This document shows, piece by piece, positions 8,783 through 17,563 of a stretch of 64,000 bases of DNA (position 1 is the first letter of the stretch; every line of letters begins with the position of its first letter). Location: positions 186,001 to 250,000 of the forward strand of contig NZ_NSGE01000003.1 of assembly GCF_002294985.1 (NCBI RefSeq). The letters run 5' to 3'. The translations under genes were made by a program, and so were the position numbers. The notes beneath the pieces were generated by a model, which was not told the DNA's origin, ran no database searches, and was given only the letters and a program-made list of their open reading frames with translations. Source of the DNA: Mesorhizobium sp. WSM3862 (GTDB lineage: Bacteria; Pseudomonadota; Alphaproteobacteria; Rhizobiales; Rhizobiaceae).

Positions 8783-9211
8783 ATGACGACCTCGATCGAA
8801 ACGATCCGCGACGATTTCTCCCTGCTCGACGAGTGGGAGGACCGCTACCGCTATGTCATCGAGCTCGGCGAGGCGCTGCCTCCGTTTCCCGAGGCGGAAC
8901 GCACACCGGCCAACAAGGTGCCGGGCTGCGTCAGCCAGGTGTGGCTGACCACCGAGCAGGGAGAAGGCGTCGATCCGGTGGTCAGCTTTCGCGGCGATTC
9001 CGACGCCCACATCGTGCGCGGCCTTGTCGCCATCATGCTGGCGCTGTTCTCGGGCCGGCCGGCCAGTGAAATCCAGAACACCGATGCGGAAGTGACGCTG
9101 AAAGAACTCGGCCTCGACGAGCATCTGTCGCCGCAGCGCGCCAACGGCCTTCGCTCAATGGTCAAGCGCATCAAGCGCGACGCCGAAGCCGCCTTGAAGC
9201 AAACCGCCTGA
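8783..9211 (+). CDS. sufE: SufE family cysteine desulfurase sulfur acceptor
   Basis: A 142-residue SufE protein, which accepts sulfane sulfur from SufS for Fe-S cluster assembly in the cytoplasm. The catalytic cysteine is C49 in KVPGCVSQVW, matching E. coli Cys51. The rest matches family blocks: EDRYRYVIELGEALPPFP near the N-terminus and GLDEHLSPQRANGLRSMVKR at the C-terminus. Length is normal. The start is taken at the ATG at 8783 (MTTSIETIRDDF); an ATG at 8774 would add three residues. It is not next to other suf genes here, as is usual for the stand-alone SufE of rhizobia. Confidence 0.93.
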   Translation: MTTSIETIRDDFSLLDEWEDRYRYVIELGEALPPFPEAERTPANKVPGCVSQVWLTTEQGEGVDPVVSFRGDSDAHIVRGLVAIMLALFSGRPASEIQNTDAEVTLKELGLDEHLSPQRANGLRSMVKRIKRDAEAALKQTA

Positions 9212-9290
9212 CTCTACCCAAGCCCGGCAACAAGCCGCACTGCGGCGGGTTCACCCGTTCGCAGCAAGACATCCGTGAAATACCTCAAAA

Positions 9291-9322
9291 GCAAAACGGC
9301 GCCCCGCGGGCGCCGTCGCTTT
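9291..9322. terminator. Bidirectional terminator between sufE and mucR
   Basis: Perfect 8-bp stem ACGGCGCC / GGCGCCGT (9296-9303 with 9309-9316), flanked by AAAA on the left and CGCTTTTG on the right. It lies between convergent sufE and mucR and could serve both. Confidence 0.75.
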
Positions 9323-9341
9323 TGCCGACTTGCGGAAGCTG

Positions 9342-9770
9342 CTACCGGCGACCCTTGGGCTTGCGGCCGAGGCCCATCTTCTTGGCCAACTGCGAACGGG
9401 CGGCTGCGTAGTTGGGAGCAACCATCGGATAGTTGGCGTCCAGGCCCCACTTCTCGCGGTATTCTTCCGGGGTGAGGTTGTAGTGCGTCATAAGGTGGCG
9501 CTTCAGCGACTTGAACTTCTTGCCGTCTTCGAGACAGACGATGTAGTCGTCATGCACGGAGCGCTTCGGGTTGACGGCCGGCTTCTGCTTCTCGGCCGAA
9601 GGCTGCTCCGTCGTGCCGCCGACGCGGCCGAGCGCGGCATGGACGTCGGCAATCAGGTTCGGCAGTTCTCCGACCGGCACCGGGTTGTTGCTGACATAGG
9701 CCGCGACGACATCGGCAGTCAGCTCGATTAGCGCGTCCCCATTCCTTGAAGGTGTTTCGACGATATCCAT
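9342..9770 (-). CDS. mucR: MucR/Ros family zinc-finger transcriptional regulator
   Basis: A 142-residue regulator of the Ros/MucR family, the prokaryotic zinc-finger proteins that control exopolysaccharide, motility and virulence or symbiosis genes in Rhizobiales. The N-terminal helical oligomerisation region (about residues 10-50) is followed by the DNA-binding domain; the zinc-binding region is [18 protein letters not shown], with the family's Cys-x2-Asp...His...His arrangement, then [20 protein letters not shown]. The basic tail [10 protein letters not shown] is usual. The long A/T-rich region upstream fits the known autoregulation of MucR on A/T-rich targets (inference). Confidence 0.95.
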   Translation of the reverse strand: MDIVETPSRNGDALIELTADVVAAYVSNNPVPVGELPNLIADVHAALGRVGGTTEQPSAEKQKPAVNPKRSVHDDYIVCLEDGKKFKSLKRHLMTHYNLTPEEYREKWGLDANYPMVAPNYAAARSQLAKKMGLGRKPKGRR

Positions 9771-10181
9771 TGTGCTCAGGCCCCAACGAGAGTTTGTTTT
9801 CTAGACTGCGCCCTTTTTCTGGATCGGGCATCGCGCGAAATTCATGCAGGCAAGCCCTGCGATTCGCGTCGCGTCATCTTAATGACCCTGTGCTGCAAGT
9901 AAGTCAATTCACCTATTGAATTATATTCGGCGATATTCATCAAATATTGCCCGTTCAGCTTCAAAAATTCGTGTGCCGTGTAACGCAGCGAGATTTTTTT
10001 GGCCGGACCAGTGCAGCCTGACGTGGCGCCAAGCACGCTTTTACACCTCTGGTCGCGTCAAAACAGGTTCTTTATGCTTGGCTAAACTAATGTTTGGCCG
10101 CCCGGTGGGCGAAGAATCCTATGGATCATGGCGCGGACATTCATCCTCGCGTCAAACAGCCAAGTCGCCTCGACGAACCTC
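9771..10181. other. A/T-rich upstream region of mucR
   Basis: 411 bp between the mucR start and the end of the SH3-like gene. The part from 9895 to 10000 is A/T-rich against a GC-rich background, as expected for a MucR-type promoter. A 64-codon leftward frame here was not accepted as a gene. No strong hairpin was seen. Confidence 0.5.
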
Positions 10182-10550
10182 TCAGTGGGGTTTGATGTAC
10201 TTGCCGTAGACCCAGCCGGTAACAAAATCACCGTTCTGCGCCGGATCGTGCCAGACCTCGCACCAGCGGTAGCGGATCGCCTGCCGCTGCTTCCAGTGCG
10301 GTTGGCCGGCAATGTCGAGCAGATCTATCCCGCCCGTGCAACGGCCGGTCATCTGCAAGACAGTGCCATTCGGATAGGCCGCCTGTCTTTGCGATGTGTT
10401 TGACGGATACTTGCGCGCGTTGAGCGTGTCGCCGAACGGCACGCCAGCCACTTGCCAGGCCGCGAACACGGTTGCATGAGACTGGCCGGAAAAGGCCAGG
10501 ACCGCCGAAGCGACAGCAAAAGCCACGGCGGCTCGAACATAGGATTTCAT
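10182..10550 (-). CDS. Secreted SH3-like protein
   Basis: A 122-residue exported protein. From the ATG at 10550 it has a classic signal peptide (MKSYVRAAVAFAVASAVLAF, cleavage near SHA-TVF). The mature part resembles bacterial SH3 domains: NARKYPSNTSQRQAAYPNG, GTVLQMTGRC and TGWVYGKYIKPH, the last being a typical SH3_3 ending. Two cysteines may pair. A Shine-Dalgarno AGGGGAAAAG directly precedes this ATG, so the upstream extension of the frame to 10634 is rejected. Probable role is binding of cell wall or another periplasmic ligand; no enzyme domain is present. Confidence 0.72.
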   Translation of the reverse strand: MKSYVRAAVAFAVASAVLAFSGQSHATVFAAWQVAGVPFGDTLNARKYPSNTSQRQAAYPNGTVLQMTGRCTGGIDLLDIAGQPHWKQRQAIRYRWCEVWHDPAQNGDFVTGWVYGKYIKPH

Positions 10551-10670
10551 CTTTTCCCCTTTCGACTTACCTTGTGTAGACCACCTTAAACCCCGCCCTT
10601 TGAACCGCTGCTGAGCGACGCGTTCATTCGCCATTCAAGCAAATTTCAGGCAATTCCATAGCGAGACGCA

Positions 10671-12770
10671 ATGACCAGAACCTCCGTCTTCCCGACCGCC
10701 ATCCCGCCGCGGCCCGAGAAACGCCCCATCTTCGACGTTCATCACGGCATCACCCGCACCGATGATTACGCCTGGATGCGGGCCGCCAACTGGCAGGCGA
10801 TGTTCAGGGACCCTGCACTGCTCGACGGCGCGATCCGCGCTCATCTCGAGGCCGAGAATGCCTACCAGGCAACGCTGATGGCCGACACGGCCGAGCTGCG
10901 CCGCAAATTGTTCGCCGAGATGAAGGGGCGCATCAAGGAGGACGACTCCACCGTGCCGATGAAGGACGGTCCCTACGCCTATGGCTCGTCGTTCAAGCTC
11001 GGCGGCGAGCAACCGCGCTACTTCCGCACGCCGCGCGATGGCGGCATTGAGGAGATCCTGCTCGACGGCGATGCGGAAGCCGAAGGCAAGCCCTATTTCC
11101 GTCTTGGCGGATTCGACCATTCGGCCGACCATCGCAAGCTGCTCTGGGCTTTCGACGACAAGGGCTCGGAGTTCTTCGCGCTGCGCGTGCGGGACATCGC
11201 CAGCGGGAAAGAACTCACCGATCAGATTCCGGATACAGGTGGCGGCGGCGTGTGGAATGCCGGAGACGACGGCTTTTTCTACACCCGCCTCGACGACAGC
11301 CACCGCCCGTCAAAAGTGTTCTTCCACGCGCTTGGCGACAATCCGGACAACGACCGGCTGATTTACGAAGAGACGGATGCCGGCTTCTTCATGGATGTCA
11401 GCGGCACGCGTTCCAACGACTGGATCATGATCGGCATCAACGATCATGAAACCTCCGAATACCGGCTTCTGCGCGCCGACGAGCCGTTCGCCGAGCCGAA
11501 GCTGGTGGCGGCGCGCGAGACCGGCCTGCAATATGACCTGGAGGAAGGTGGTGACGTCTTTTTCATCCTCACCAATGCCGACGGCGCCAAGGACTTCAAG
11601 ATCATGACCGCGCCGGTCGAAGATCCGGTGCAGGCCAACTGGAAGGAACTGGTGCCGCACGAGCCCGGCCGGCTGATCCTGTCGGTGCTCGGCTTCAGGC
11701 ACCACATGGTCAGGCTGGAACGCAAGGAGGGCCTGCCGCGCATCGTGGTGCGCGATCGGGCAAACGGCGAGGAGCACCTCATTGCCTTCGACGAGGAGGC
11801 CTTCTCGCTCGGCCTTTCCGGCTCCTACGAATACGACAACGAAGTCATGCGCTTCACCTATTCGTCGATGACGACACCGGCACAGGTGTTCGACTACAAC
11901 ATGCGCAGCCGCGAGCGCGTTCTCTTGAAGACGCAGGAGGTGCCATCGGGCCACGATCCGGAGCATTATGTCACGCGCCGGCTGATGGCGCCGGCTGCCG
12001 ACGGCGAGCTGGTGCCGATCTCGCTGATCCACCATCGCGACACGCCGCTTGATGGCTCGGCGCCCTGCCTGCTCTACGGCTACGGCTCCTATGGCATCAC
12101 GGTTCCCGCCGCCTTCAACACCAATTGCCTGTCGCTGGTCGACCGCGGCTTCGTCTACGCCATTGCCCATGTGCGCGGCGGCAAGGACAAGGGCTACGGC
12201 TGGTATGACGACGGCAAGCGCCGGCACAAGCTGAACACCTTCACCGATTTCATCGCCTCGGCGCGCCATCTCGTGGCCGAGCGCTACACGTCGCACGATC
12301 GCATCGTCGCGCAGGGCGGCTCGGCCGGCGGCATGCTGATGGGGGCGATCGCCAACATGGCACCCGAAAGCTTCGGCGGCATCGTCGCCGAGGTGCCGTT
12401 CGTCGACGTGCTCACCACCATGCTCGACGCCAGCCTGCCGCTGACGCCGCCGGAATGGCCCGAATGGGGCAATCCGATCGCCTCGGCCGAGGACTACGCG
12501 ACGATCGCTGCCTATTCGCCCTACGACAATGTCGCGGCGCTCGACTATCCGCCGATCCTGGCGCTGGCAGGTCTGACCGACCCGCGCGTCACCTATTGGG
12601 AGCCGGCCAAATGGGTGGCGCGGCTGCGCGACCGCAAGGCGGGCGACAATCCGGTGCTGTTCAAGATCAACATGGAGTCCGGCCATGCCGGCGCCTCGGG
12701 CCGGTTCTCGCGCCTGGAGGAGATCGCGTATATCTACGCCTTTGCGTTGAAAGTGACCGGCAAGGCCTGA
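10671..12770 (+). CDS. ptrB: Oligopeptidase B (S9 family serine peptidase)
   Basis: A 699-residue prolyl-oligopeptidase-family enzyme of the oligopeptidase B type, which cleaves short peptides after Lys/Arg in the cytoplasm. The N-terminal beta-propeller starts with FDVHHGITRTDDYAWMR. The C-terminal alpha/beta-hydrolase carries the serine nucleophile S551 in GGSAGG, with D637 in GLTDPRV and H672 in ESGHAG. Length and the YGSYG and HVRGGKDKGYGWYDDGK blocks match the family. No signal peptide. Divergent from the SH3-like gene, with about 120 bp between starts for both promoters. Confidence 0.93.
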   Translation: MTRTSVFPTAIPPRPEKRPIFDVHHGITRTDDYAWMRAANWQAMFRDPALLDGAIRAHLEAENAYQATLMADTAELRRKLFAEMKGRIKEDDSTVPMKDGPYAYGSSFKLGGEQPRYFRTPRDGGIEEILLDGDAEAEGKPYFRLGGFDHSADHRKLLWAFDDKGSEFFALRVRDIASGKELTDQIPDTGGGGVWNAGDDGFFYTRLDDSHRPSKVFFHALGDNPDNDRLIYEETDAGFFMDVSGTRSNDWIMIGINDHETSEYRLLRADEPFAEPKLVAARETGLQYDLEEGGDVFFILTNADGAKDFKIMTAPVEDPVQANWKELVPHEPGRLILSVLGFRHHMVRLERKEGLPRIVVRDRANGEEHLIAFDEEAFSLGLSGSYEYDNEVMRFTYSSMTTPAQVFDYNMRSRERVLLKTQEVPSGHDPEHYVTRRLMAPAADGELVPISLIHHRDTPLDGSAPCLLYGYGSYGITVPAAFNTNCLSLVDRGFVYAIAHVRGGKDKGYGWYDDGKRRHKLNTFTDFIASARHLVAERYTSHDRIVAQGGSAGGMLMGAIANMAPESFGGIVAEVPFVDVLTTMLDASLPLTPPEWPEWGNPIASAEDYATIAAYSPYDNVAALDYPPILALAGLTDPRVTYWEPAKWVARLRDRKAGDNPVLFKINMESGHAGASGRFSRLEEIAYIYAFALKVTGKA

Positions 12771-12870
12771 TTTTTCCCTCGCAATCGCGAGCACCTCGCG
12801 CTACGCAATGCGCCTCGTTTTTGGTCGCGGCCGGTTCGGGCCGCGCCATCCGTCATTCGCAGGGTTCGTC

Positions 12871-13260
12871 ATGCTGCTCGTCGACGTCTATCTCGACAAA
12901 TCGCCCATCCAGGGCATCGGTGTCTTCGCCAAACACCGCATTCCAAAGGGCACGTTGATCTGGAAGCTCGATCCAAGATTCGACCGGCGCATTTCGGTCG
13001 ACACTTATGAGAACGAAAGCGGCCCGGTGAAGTCCTACCTCGATCGGTACTCCTATCCGGACAGGCGCGACCGGAATTATATCGTCTTCGAGGCGGACGA
13101 TGCGCGCTACATGAACCATGCCGACGAGCCGAACTGCGACGTCTCCTCGCCGGAGGAAACCTACGCGCTGCGCGACATCGCGCCCGGCGAGGAACTGACC
13201 TGCGACTACAACCACTTCTTCGAAAACGGCTTCGATTTTTTGGGCGACCGCCACGCGTAA
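12871..13260 (+). CDS. SET domain protein
   Basis: A 129-residue protein consisting of little more than a SET domain, the fold of protein-lysine methyltransferases. Visible family motifs are GIGVFAKHRIPKGT at the N-terminus, YMNHADEPNCDV (the RFxNHS-like S-adenosylmethionine-binding block) and GEELTCDYNHF (the ELxxDY block). The start is taken at the ATG at 12871 (MLLVDVYLDKSPIQG); the frame extends to 12808. Bacterial single-domain SET proteins of this size are common in Rhizobiales; their targets are largely unknown. Convergent with the AMP-ligase fusion gene. Confidence 0.85.
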   Translation: MLLVDVYLDKSPIQGIGVFAKHRIPKGTLIWKLDPRFDRRISVDTYENESGPVKSYLDRYSYPDRRDRNYIVFEADDARYMNHADEPNCDVSSPEETYALRDIAPGEELTCDYNHFFENGFDFLGDRHA

Positions 13261-13285
13261 TCGGAGCGACCGCGGACGAGGCGTC

Positions 13286-15880
13286 TCACGCCGAGAGCAA
13301 TTCCGGCAAGCGCTCCATGGCCAATCTGCCGCGCAGATGTCGGATGGCGGCCAAGGCTTTGCCGGCGATGACGCCCAAAGCGACGCCGCCGGCGATCGCA
13401 AGCAGTTGGAAGCCTGGAGCCGGCAGCCAGCCTGCGACGGATGCCATCAAAAGCTCCGGGACGAAGCGATGGACCAGGTAGATCGGGAAAGCCGCGACGG
13501 CTACCTGCATAACCGCCTGCCCCACACCAGCAGGCAGGCGAACACGCGGCAGGTAAAGAAGAGCCGAGAGCGCCGCGAAGATCGTCAAATACTTGACCGT
13601 CGTACCCAGCCAGACCGACTCCCAAAAAGCTAGATACCCCAATACGGCAGTGGCAAATGCGGTCACGAGGAGTTTTCTGGCGGGAGTGTCAGCCAAACCG
13701 GCGCACCAGCCGAAGACCGCAAGGTGGAAGACCCAGTAGATCGCGAAGATCTGGCGGCTGCCTAAGTCCACGAACAATGGGACTGCAAAGCGCGCAGCGG
13801 CGGCAAACGCCAATAGTCCGATCGAGAAGGCAAAGGGTCGAGCCTGGGCGAGCTTGCGTAGAACCGGAACGGCAAACGCGAGGGCGAAGACCAACAGCGT
13901 CTGCGCATAGGCCTCGATGAACCAGTAGAGATACGGGATCATCTCGTGACGTTCCGGTTCGGCATAGCCGAAGTTGCCGGTAAGGGTCATCGAGGCCCAA
14001 GGGATCGCCTGCCAGGCGAGGGAGTAAGCGGCGACTATGAGAAAATAAGGGATCAGGACGCCGACCGCAGGTTTCAGCGCGTACCGGATCCGACCGGCAA
14101 ACAAATGGACCGACTGAAACCGCGCAAGGCTGTAGCCGACAAGCAGCATCATGATGCCGGAGCCGCCCGGGATAGGCCACAGCGTCTCGTGATGCACGAC
14201 CACCAGCAGGATGGCGAAGGCCCTCAGCACGATATCGACAGGCGTCTCGTTTGCCTGGTCCGGCATGAAAGACCGTTTCGCCGAATGAAGATTTGTCAGG
14301 TCTCCAACGCTTAGTCGTTCCCAGCCGTCCGGCAGTTCCAAGCCGAGCCGTTCGAGTTCCAGAGCCAATTGCAAAAAGCGAAGGGAATCTCCGCCGAGCG
14401 ACACAAAGCTGTCAGCGCGGCCGACCGGAAGCGGATAGAACACGCGGGCATAGGCTCCGGGCACGCCGCCACGTTCGCGGATTTCCGCCCGTCCCAGCAA
14501 CATCTCGCGTTGCAGGCAGCTATAGTCGATCTTGCCCGAGGCTAGCCTGGGAAAGTCGCCGCGCGTCGAAACTCGAACCAGATTGGCGGGCAAGCGGCTG
14601 ACTTCGGCCAGGATACGCTGTGCCCTGCCTGCCGAGCCGGGGCCGGTCACATAGGCCTGTAGGCCTCGATCGTCGCCGAGCACCGCGGCCGCAATGCCCG
14701 CCCGCTCTAGCGCCTGCTCCATGATATCGAAGCCGATCCTGAGGCCGGCAATCTTGGCAAAGCGGCTCTTGCGCCCGACGACGCGGAAGAAACCTTGCTC
14801 GTCCTGGACGGCAATATCGCCGGTGTTCAGGATCTCGACCTCAGCCCCGCGCACCAGATCGCAACGCTGCTCGGCGTAACCCATCATGACGTTCGGGCCG
14901 CGATAGACGAGTTCTCCAGGGATGCCCGAGCGGCTGACCGGCTCCCCCTTGTCGTCGACAATGCCGAGGCTGCCGCCTGGGATGGCGACGCCGATCCGCT
15001 CCTCCCGGTCGGACAGGCTCTCTGGCGGCACGAAAGCGATACGCGCCGTCGCCTCGGTTTGACCATACATGACGAAGAAACGCCCGCCCACGGCGCGCAA
15101 ATGATCCCTGTACAGGCGGATGACGTCGGGGCTGAGCTGTCCACCCGCCACCGTCATCATGCGCAAACCCTTGAGCTTAGCGTCGCGGAAACGCATCCGT
15201 TCCAGGAGTTCGTAGGAATACGGGACGCCGGACAGATTGGTGCAGCCACCGTCGGCGATTATCTGGAGGAAATCGCCGTCCATCGCGGAAACACCGGGGA
15301 AGAGGATGCTGCCGCCGGCAATCAGATGCGAATTGAGAACCGACAGTCCGTAGGAATAGTGCAGCGGCAGCATGAGAGCGGCCCGGTCGGCGGACGAGAG
15401 TTCGAGATAAGTCGTGATGGCGCGCGCATTGGCTTCGAGATTGGCATAGGAGAGCCTGACCGCCTTGGCGGCGCCCGAGCTGCCGGACGTCATCAGCAGC
15501 AGCGCGAGATCAGGATGCAGCGGCTCAATGTCCCTCGCGGGCCGAGCTTCCTTCACGAGACGCCAGCGGCCATCGGCTCGGCGATAGGTGAAATCCGGCT
15601 GGAAGACCGCCAGGAAATCGTCCCAGACCCTTTTGTCGCAAGGCGGCAGCATGGCCACCGCATGACCCGCTCGCAGGGCTCCAAGATAGGCGACGACCGC
15701 ATGCTCGGAGGGTTCCGCTGAGATAGCGACGAGCTGCTTTCCCTCATCCCCCAGCCGCGTGGCGAAGTGCTGCGCAAGGTCGTCGAGCTCCGCATAAGAC
15801 AGGCTGCGCCCGTCGGCGAAGAGAAATGCTGCGCGCTGCTCGCCACGGGCGAATTCAGACACAAGGTCGAGAGAGTGCAT
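13286..15880 (-). CDS. AMP-dependent ligase - carrier protein - acyltransferase_3 fusion
   Basis: An 864-residue three-part protein. Residues about 1-465 form an acyl-adenylating (ANL) enzyme with the P-loop-like MTSGSSGAAKAVRL and MYGQTEAT blocks and a GELVYRGPNVMMGY region. Residues about 470-550 are a phosphopantetheine carrier domain with S499 in LGGDSLRFLQLA. The C-terminal about 300 residues are a multi-helix acyltransferase_3 (OafA/YrhL-type) membrane domain opening with a VVHHETLWP motif. The order suggests an acid is activated, loaded on the carrier and handed to the membrane transferase to acylate an envelope or polysaccharide acceptor (inference). The ATG at 15880 is preferred to a TTG at 15886. 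No partner genes adjoin. Confidence 0.82.
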   Translation of the reverse strand: MHSLDLVSEFARGEQRAAFLFADGRSLSYAELDDLAQHFATRLGDEGKQLVAISAEPSEHAVVAYLGALRAGHAVAMLPPCDKRVWDDFLAVFQPDFTYRRADGRWRLVKEARPARDIEPLHPDLALLLMTSGSSGAAKAVRLSYANLEANARAITTYLELSSADRAALMLPLHYSYGLSVLNSHLIAGGSILFPGVSAMDGDFLQIIADGGCTNLSGVPYSYELLERMRFRDAKLKGLRMMTVAGGQLSPDVIRLYRDHLRAVGGRFFVMYGQTEATARIAFVPPESLSDREERIGVAIPGGSLGIVDDKGEPVSRSGIPGELVYRGPNVMMGYAEQRCDLVRGAEVEILNTGDIAVQDEQGFFRVVGRKSRFAKIAGLRIGFDIMEQALERAGIAAAVLGDDRGLQAYVTGPGSAGRAQRILAEVSRLPANLVRVSTRGDFPRLASGKIDYSCLQREMLLGRAEIRERGGVPGAYARVFYPLPVGRADSFVSLGGDSLRFLQLALELERLGLELPDGWERLSVGDLTNLHSAKRSFMPDQANETPVDIVLRAFAILLVVVHHETLWPIPGGSGIMMLLVGYSLARFQSVHLFAGRIRYALKPAVGVLIPYFLIVAAYSLAWQAIPWASMTLTGNFGYAEPERHEMIPYLYWFIEAYAQTLLVFALAFAVPVLRKLAQARPFAFSIGLLAFAAAARFAVPLFVDLGSRQIFAIYWVFHLAVFGWCAGLADTPARKLLVTAFATAVLGYLAFWESVWLGTTVKYLTIFAALSALLYLPRVRLPAGVGQAVMQVAVAAFPIYLVHRFVPELLMASVAGWLPAPGFQLLAIAGGVALGVIAGKALAAIRHLRGRLAMERLPELLSA

Positions 15881-16011
15881 GGGCAAGGCTTCAGTCCGCC
15901 TGGAAACTGGCCGAAGCGCGTATGATACATGACAATTAAAGTCAACTAATATGGACTTGAGACATCACAGGCAGATCGCATCGATGGTGTCGCGCAGCCG
16001 ATATGCATCGG

Positions 16012-16956
16012 TCAGCTCGCCGGCTTGCGCGCCGGATAGCCGTTGGGATGCGGCGGGACGGCCTTCAGATAGGCCGCGATCGCGGCGCGGTCGTCGGCCG
16101 TCAACTGAGCTATGTTGCGCTGCACGTCGACCATGGCACCGCCGACGGAATCGAAATCCGGCGTGAAGCCGGTTTCGAGATAGTTGGCGATGTCGGCCTC
16201 CGACCAGTCCTTCGTGCCGCCTTGCGGGGTGATATTGGGCACCACGCCCGAGCCTTCGGCGGCCACGGCTCCCGCCAGCCATTCGGCCTTCTTGACGCCG
16301 CCGGCAAAGTCGCGCGGCGTGTGGCATTCGCCGCAATGGCCGGGGCCCTCGACCAGATAGCGGCCGGCCAGCACCTTGTCGGGCGCGCCCCCGGGCAAGG
16401 CAATGACCGGTTCAGGGCTGACATAAAGCCGCTTCCAGAGACCAATGCCGCGACGGATGTTGAAGGGGAAGGAGAGTTTGTGGCCGGGCGCCTTGCCGGC
16501 GACCGCCGGCAGCGTCTTCATGAAAGCATAGAGGTCGGCGACATCGGCCGGCTTCATGCGAGCATAAGAGGCATAAGGGAAGGCCGGATAAAAATGCTCG
16601 CCGGAGGGCGAAACGCCTTTCAGCATCGCATTGGCGAAGTCCTCCTCGCTCCAGGCGCCGATGCCGTCCTTTTGATCCTGTGAGATGTTGGGCGGTACGA
16701 AGGTACCGAACGGCGTCTTCAGCTCCAGCCCGCCGGCAAGCTCTAGGCGGGCATCACCCTTGGACCCCGGTTTGGCGTGGCAGGATGTGCAGCCGCCGGC
16801 AAAGAAGATGCGCTTGCCTTTCGCAGCATCACCGGGGCTGAGCTGCGCGACGGCCGCGGCATCAAGCCTGACGGGCGCTGACAACGCCCAGCCGGCGACC
16901 GCGCCGGCGCCGCCCAGCACGATGACGGCGCCGACGAGCTTCTTCAGCCACGCCAT
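16012..16956 (-). CDS. Di-haem c-type cytochrome
   Basis: A 314-residue exported cytochrome c with two covalent haem sites, CTSCH near residue 57 and CGECH near residue 213, each in its own cytochrome c domain with a later Met-containing region. The N-terminal segment AVIVLGGAGAVAGWALSAP is an uncleaved anchor or signal. It is similar in layout to the small di-haem subunits that accept electrons from periplasmic dehydrogenases. It directly follows a class II cytochrome c gene (10 bp apart, same strand), so the two probably form an electron-transfer operon. No dehydrogenase gene is adjacent, so the donor is unknown. Confidence 0.88.
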   Translation of the reverse strand: MAWLKKLVGAVIVLGGAGAVAGWALSAPVRLDAAAVAQLSPGDAAKGKRIFFAGGCTSCHAKPGSKGDARLELAGGLELKTPFGTFVPPNISQDQKDGIGAWSEEDFANAMLKGVSPSGEHFYPAFPYASYARMKPADVADLYAFMKTLPAVAGKAPGHKLSFPFNIRRGIGLWKRLYVSPEPVIALPGGAPDKVLAGRYLVEGPGHCGECHTPRDFAGGVKKAEWLAGAVAAEGSGVVPNITPQGGTKDWSEADIANYLETGFTPDFDSVGGAMVDVQRNIAQLTADDRAAIAAYLKAVPPHPNGYPARKPAS

Positions 16957-16965
16957 ATCAGGCGA

Positions 16966-17403
16966 TCAGCCCTTCTTGATCCTGTAGGTCTCATGACAGG
17001 CGCCGCAGTCGCCGCCGATGGTGTTGAGCTGCGCCTTGAGCGCATCGACATCGGCCGGCGGCGAAGCCACTGCCGCCTTGACGTCGGCCAGGAACTTGTC
17101 CCCGGCCGCCTTGAAGCCCGGCATGTCTTCCCAGATCTTCGGCGCCGCCGTGGTGTCGCCCTTGTCGCTGCCGGCCGGGAAAAGTTTCTCGGCATCGAAT
17201 TTTTCGGCGTTCGCCTCCAACGCCTTTAGCGCCGTCAGCACAGCGGCGGCGTCGAAAGCCTCCTCGCCTTTGACGACCTTGGACAACTGGCCGGCGAGCT
17301 TGCCGCGTTCCTTCATCAGGGCCTGGCGATCCTTGATCGGGTCGGCATAAGCGGCCGAACCGGCAAAAGCGAGCAAAGAGATGGCGATGACAAGCTTTCT
17401 CAT
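16966..17403 (-). CDS. Class II cytochrome c (c'/c556 type)
   Basis: A 145-residue periplasmic cytochrome. A cleavable signal peptide (MRKLVIAISLLAFAGSAAYA) precedes a four-helix-bundle domain, with the haem-binding CGACH near the C-terminus (ending CHETYRIKKG), the position typical of class II cytochromes c'/c556. The N-terminal helix IKDRQALMKERGK carries the methionine expected for the distal region. It starts the two-gene cytochrome operon with the di-haem cytochrome downstream. Confidence 0.9.
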   Translation of the reverse strand: MRKLVIAISLLAFAGSAAYADPIKDRQALMKERGKLAGQLSKVVKGEEAFDAAAVLTALKALEANAEKFDAEKLFPAGSDKGDTTAAPKIWEDMPGFKAAGDKFLADVKAAVASPPADVDALKAQLNTIGGDCGACHETYRIKKG

Positions 17404-17524
17404 TCAATTGGCTCCATGGTGAAGAGAGTTCGCGACTAGACGTTAACGGGCGTTGCAGTGGAATTATTCCCTCCGCGCCGCAACGATTTTCTTGACTGGA
17501 ATTGCCCTCCTGCGCCGGCAAAAG

Positions 17525-17551
17525 AAAAGCCCCGGTCATGCCGGGGCTTTT
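17525..17551 (-). terminator. Rho-independent terminator of sodB
   Basis: Perfect 11-bp stem AAAAGCCCCGG / CCGGGGCTTTT with a 5-nt loop, 12 bp after the sodB stop (17564) on the minus strand. On that strand it ends in TTTTCTTT, a canonical terminator; it could also stop leftover rightward transcription. Confidence 0.9.
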
Positions 17552-17563
17552 CGGAAAGGTCGA

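Noticed and set aside
9842-10036. 64-codon leftward frame upstream of mucR
   Set aside because: No ribosome site and no recognisable features; the region is A/T-rich and better read as promoter DNA.
11310-12794. Long leftward frame opposite oligopeptidase B
   Set aside because: Antisense shadow typical of GC-rich DNA; the sense strand has all catalytic motifs.
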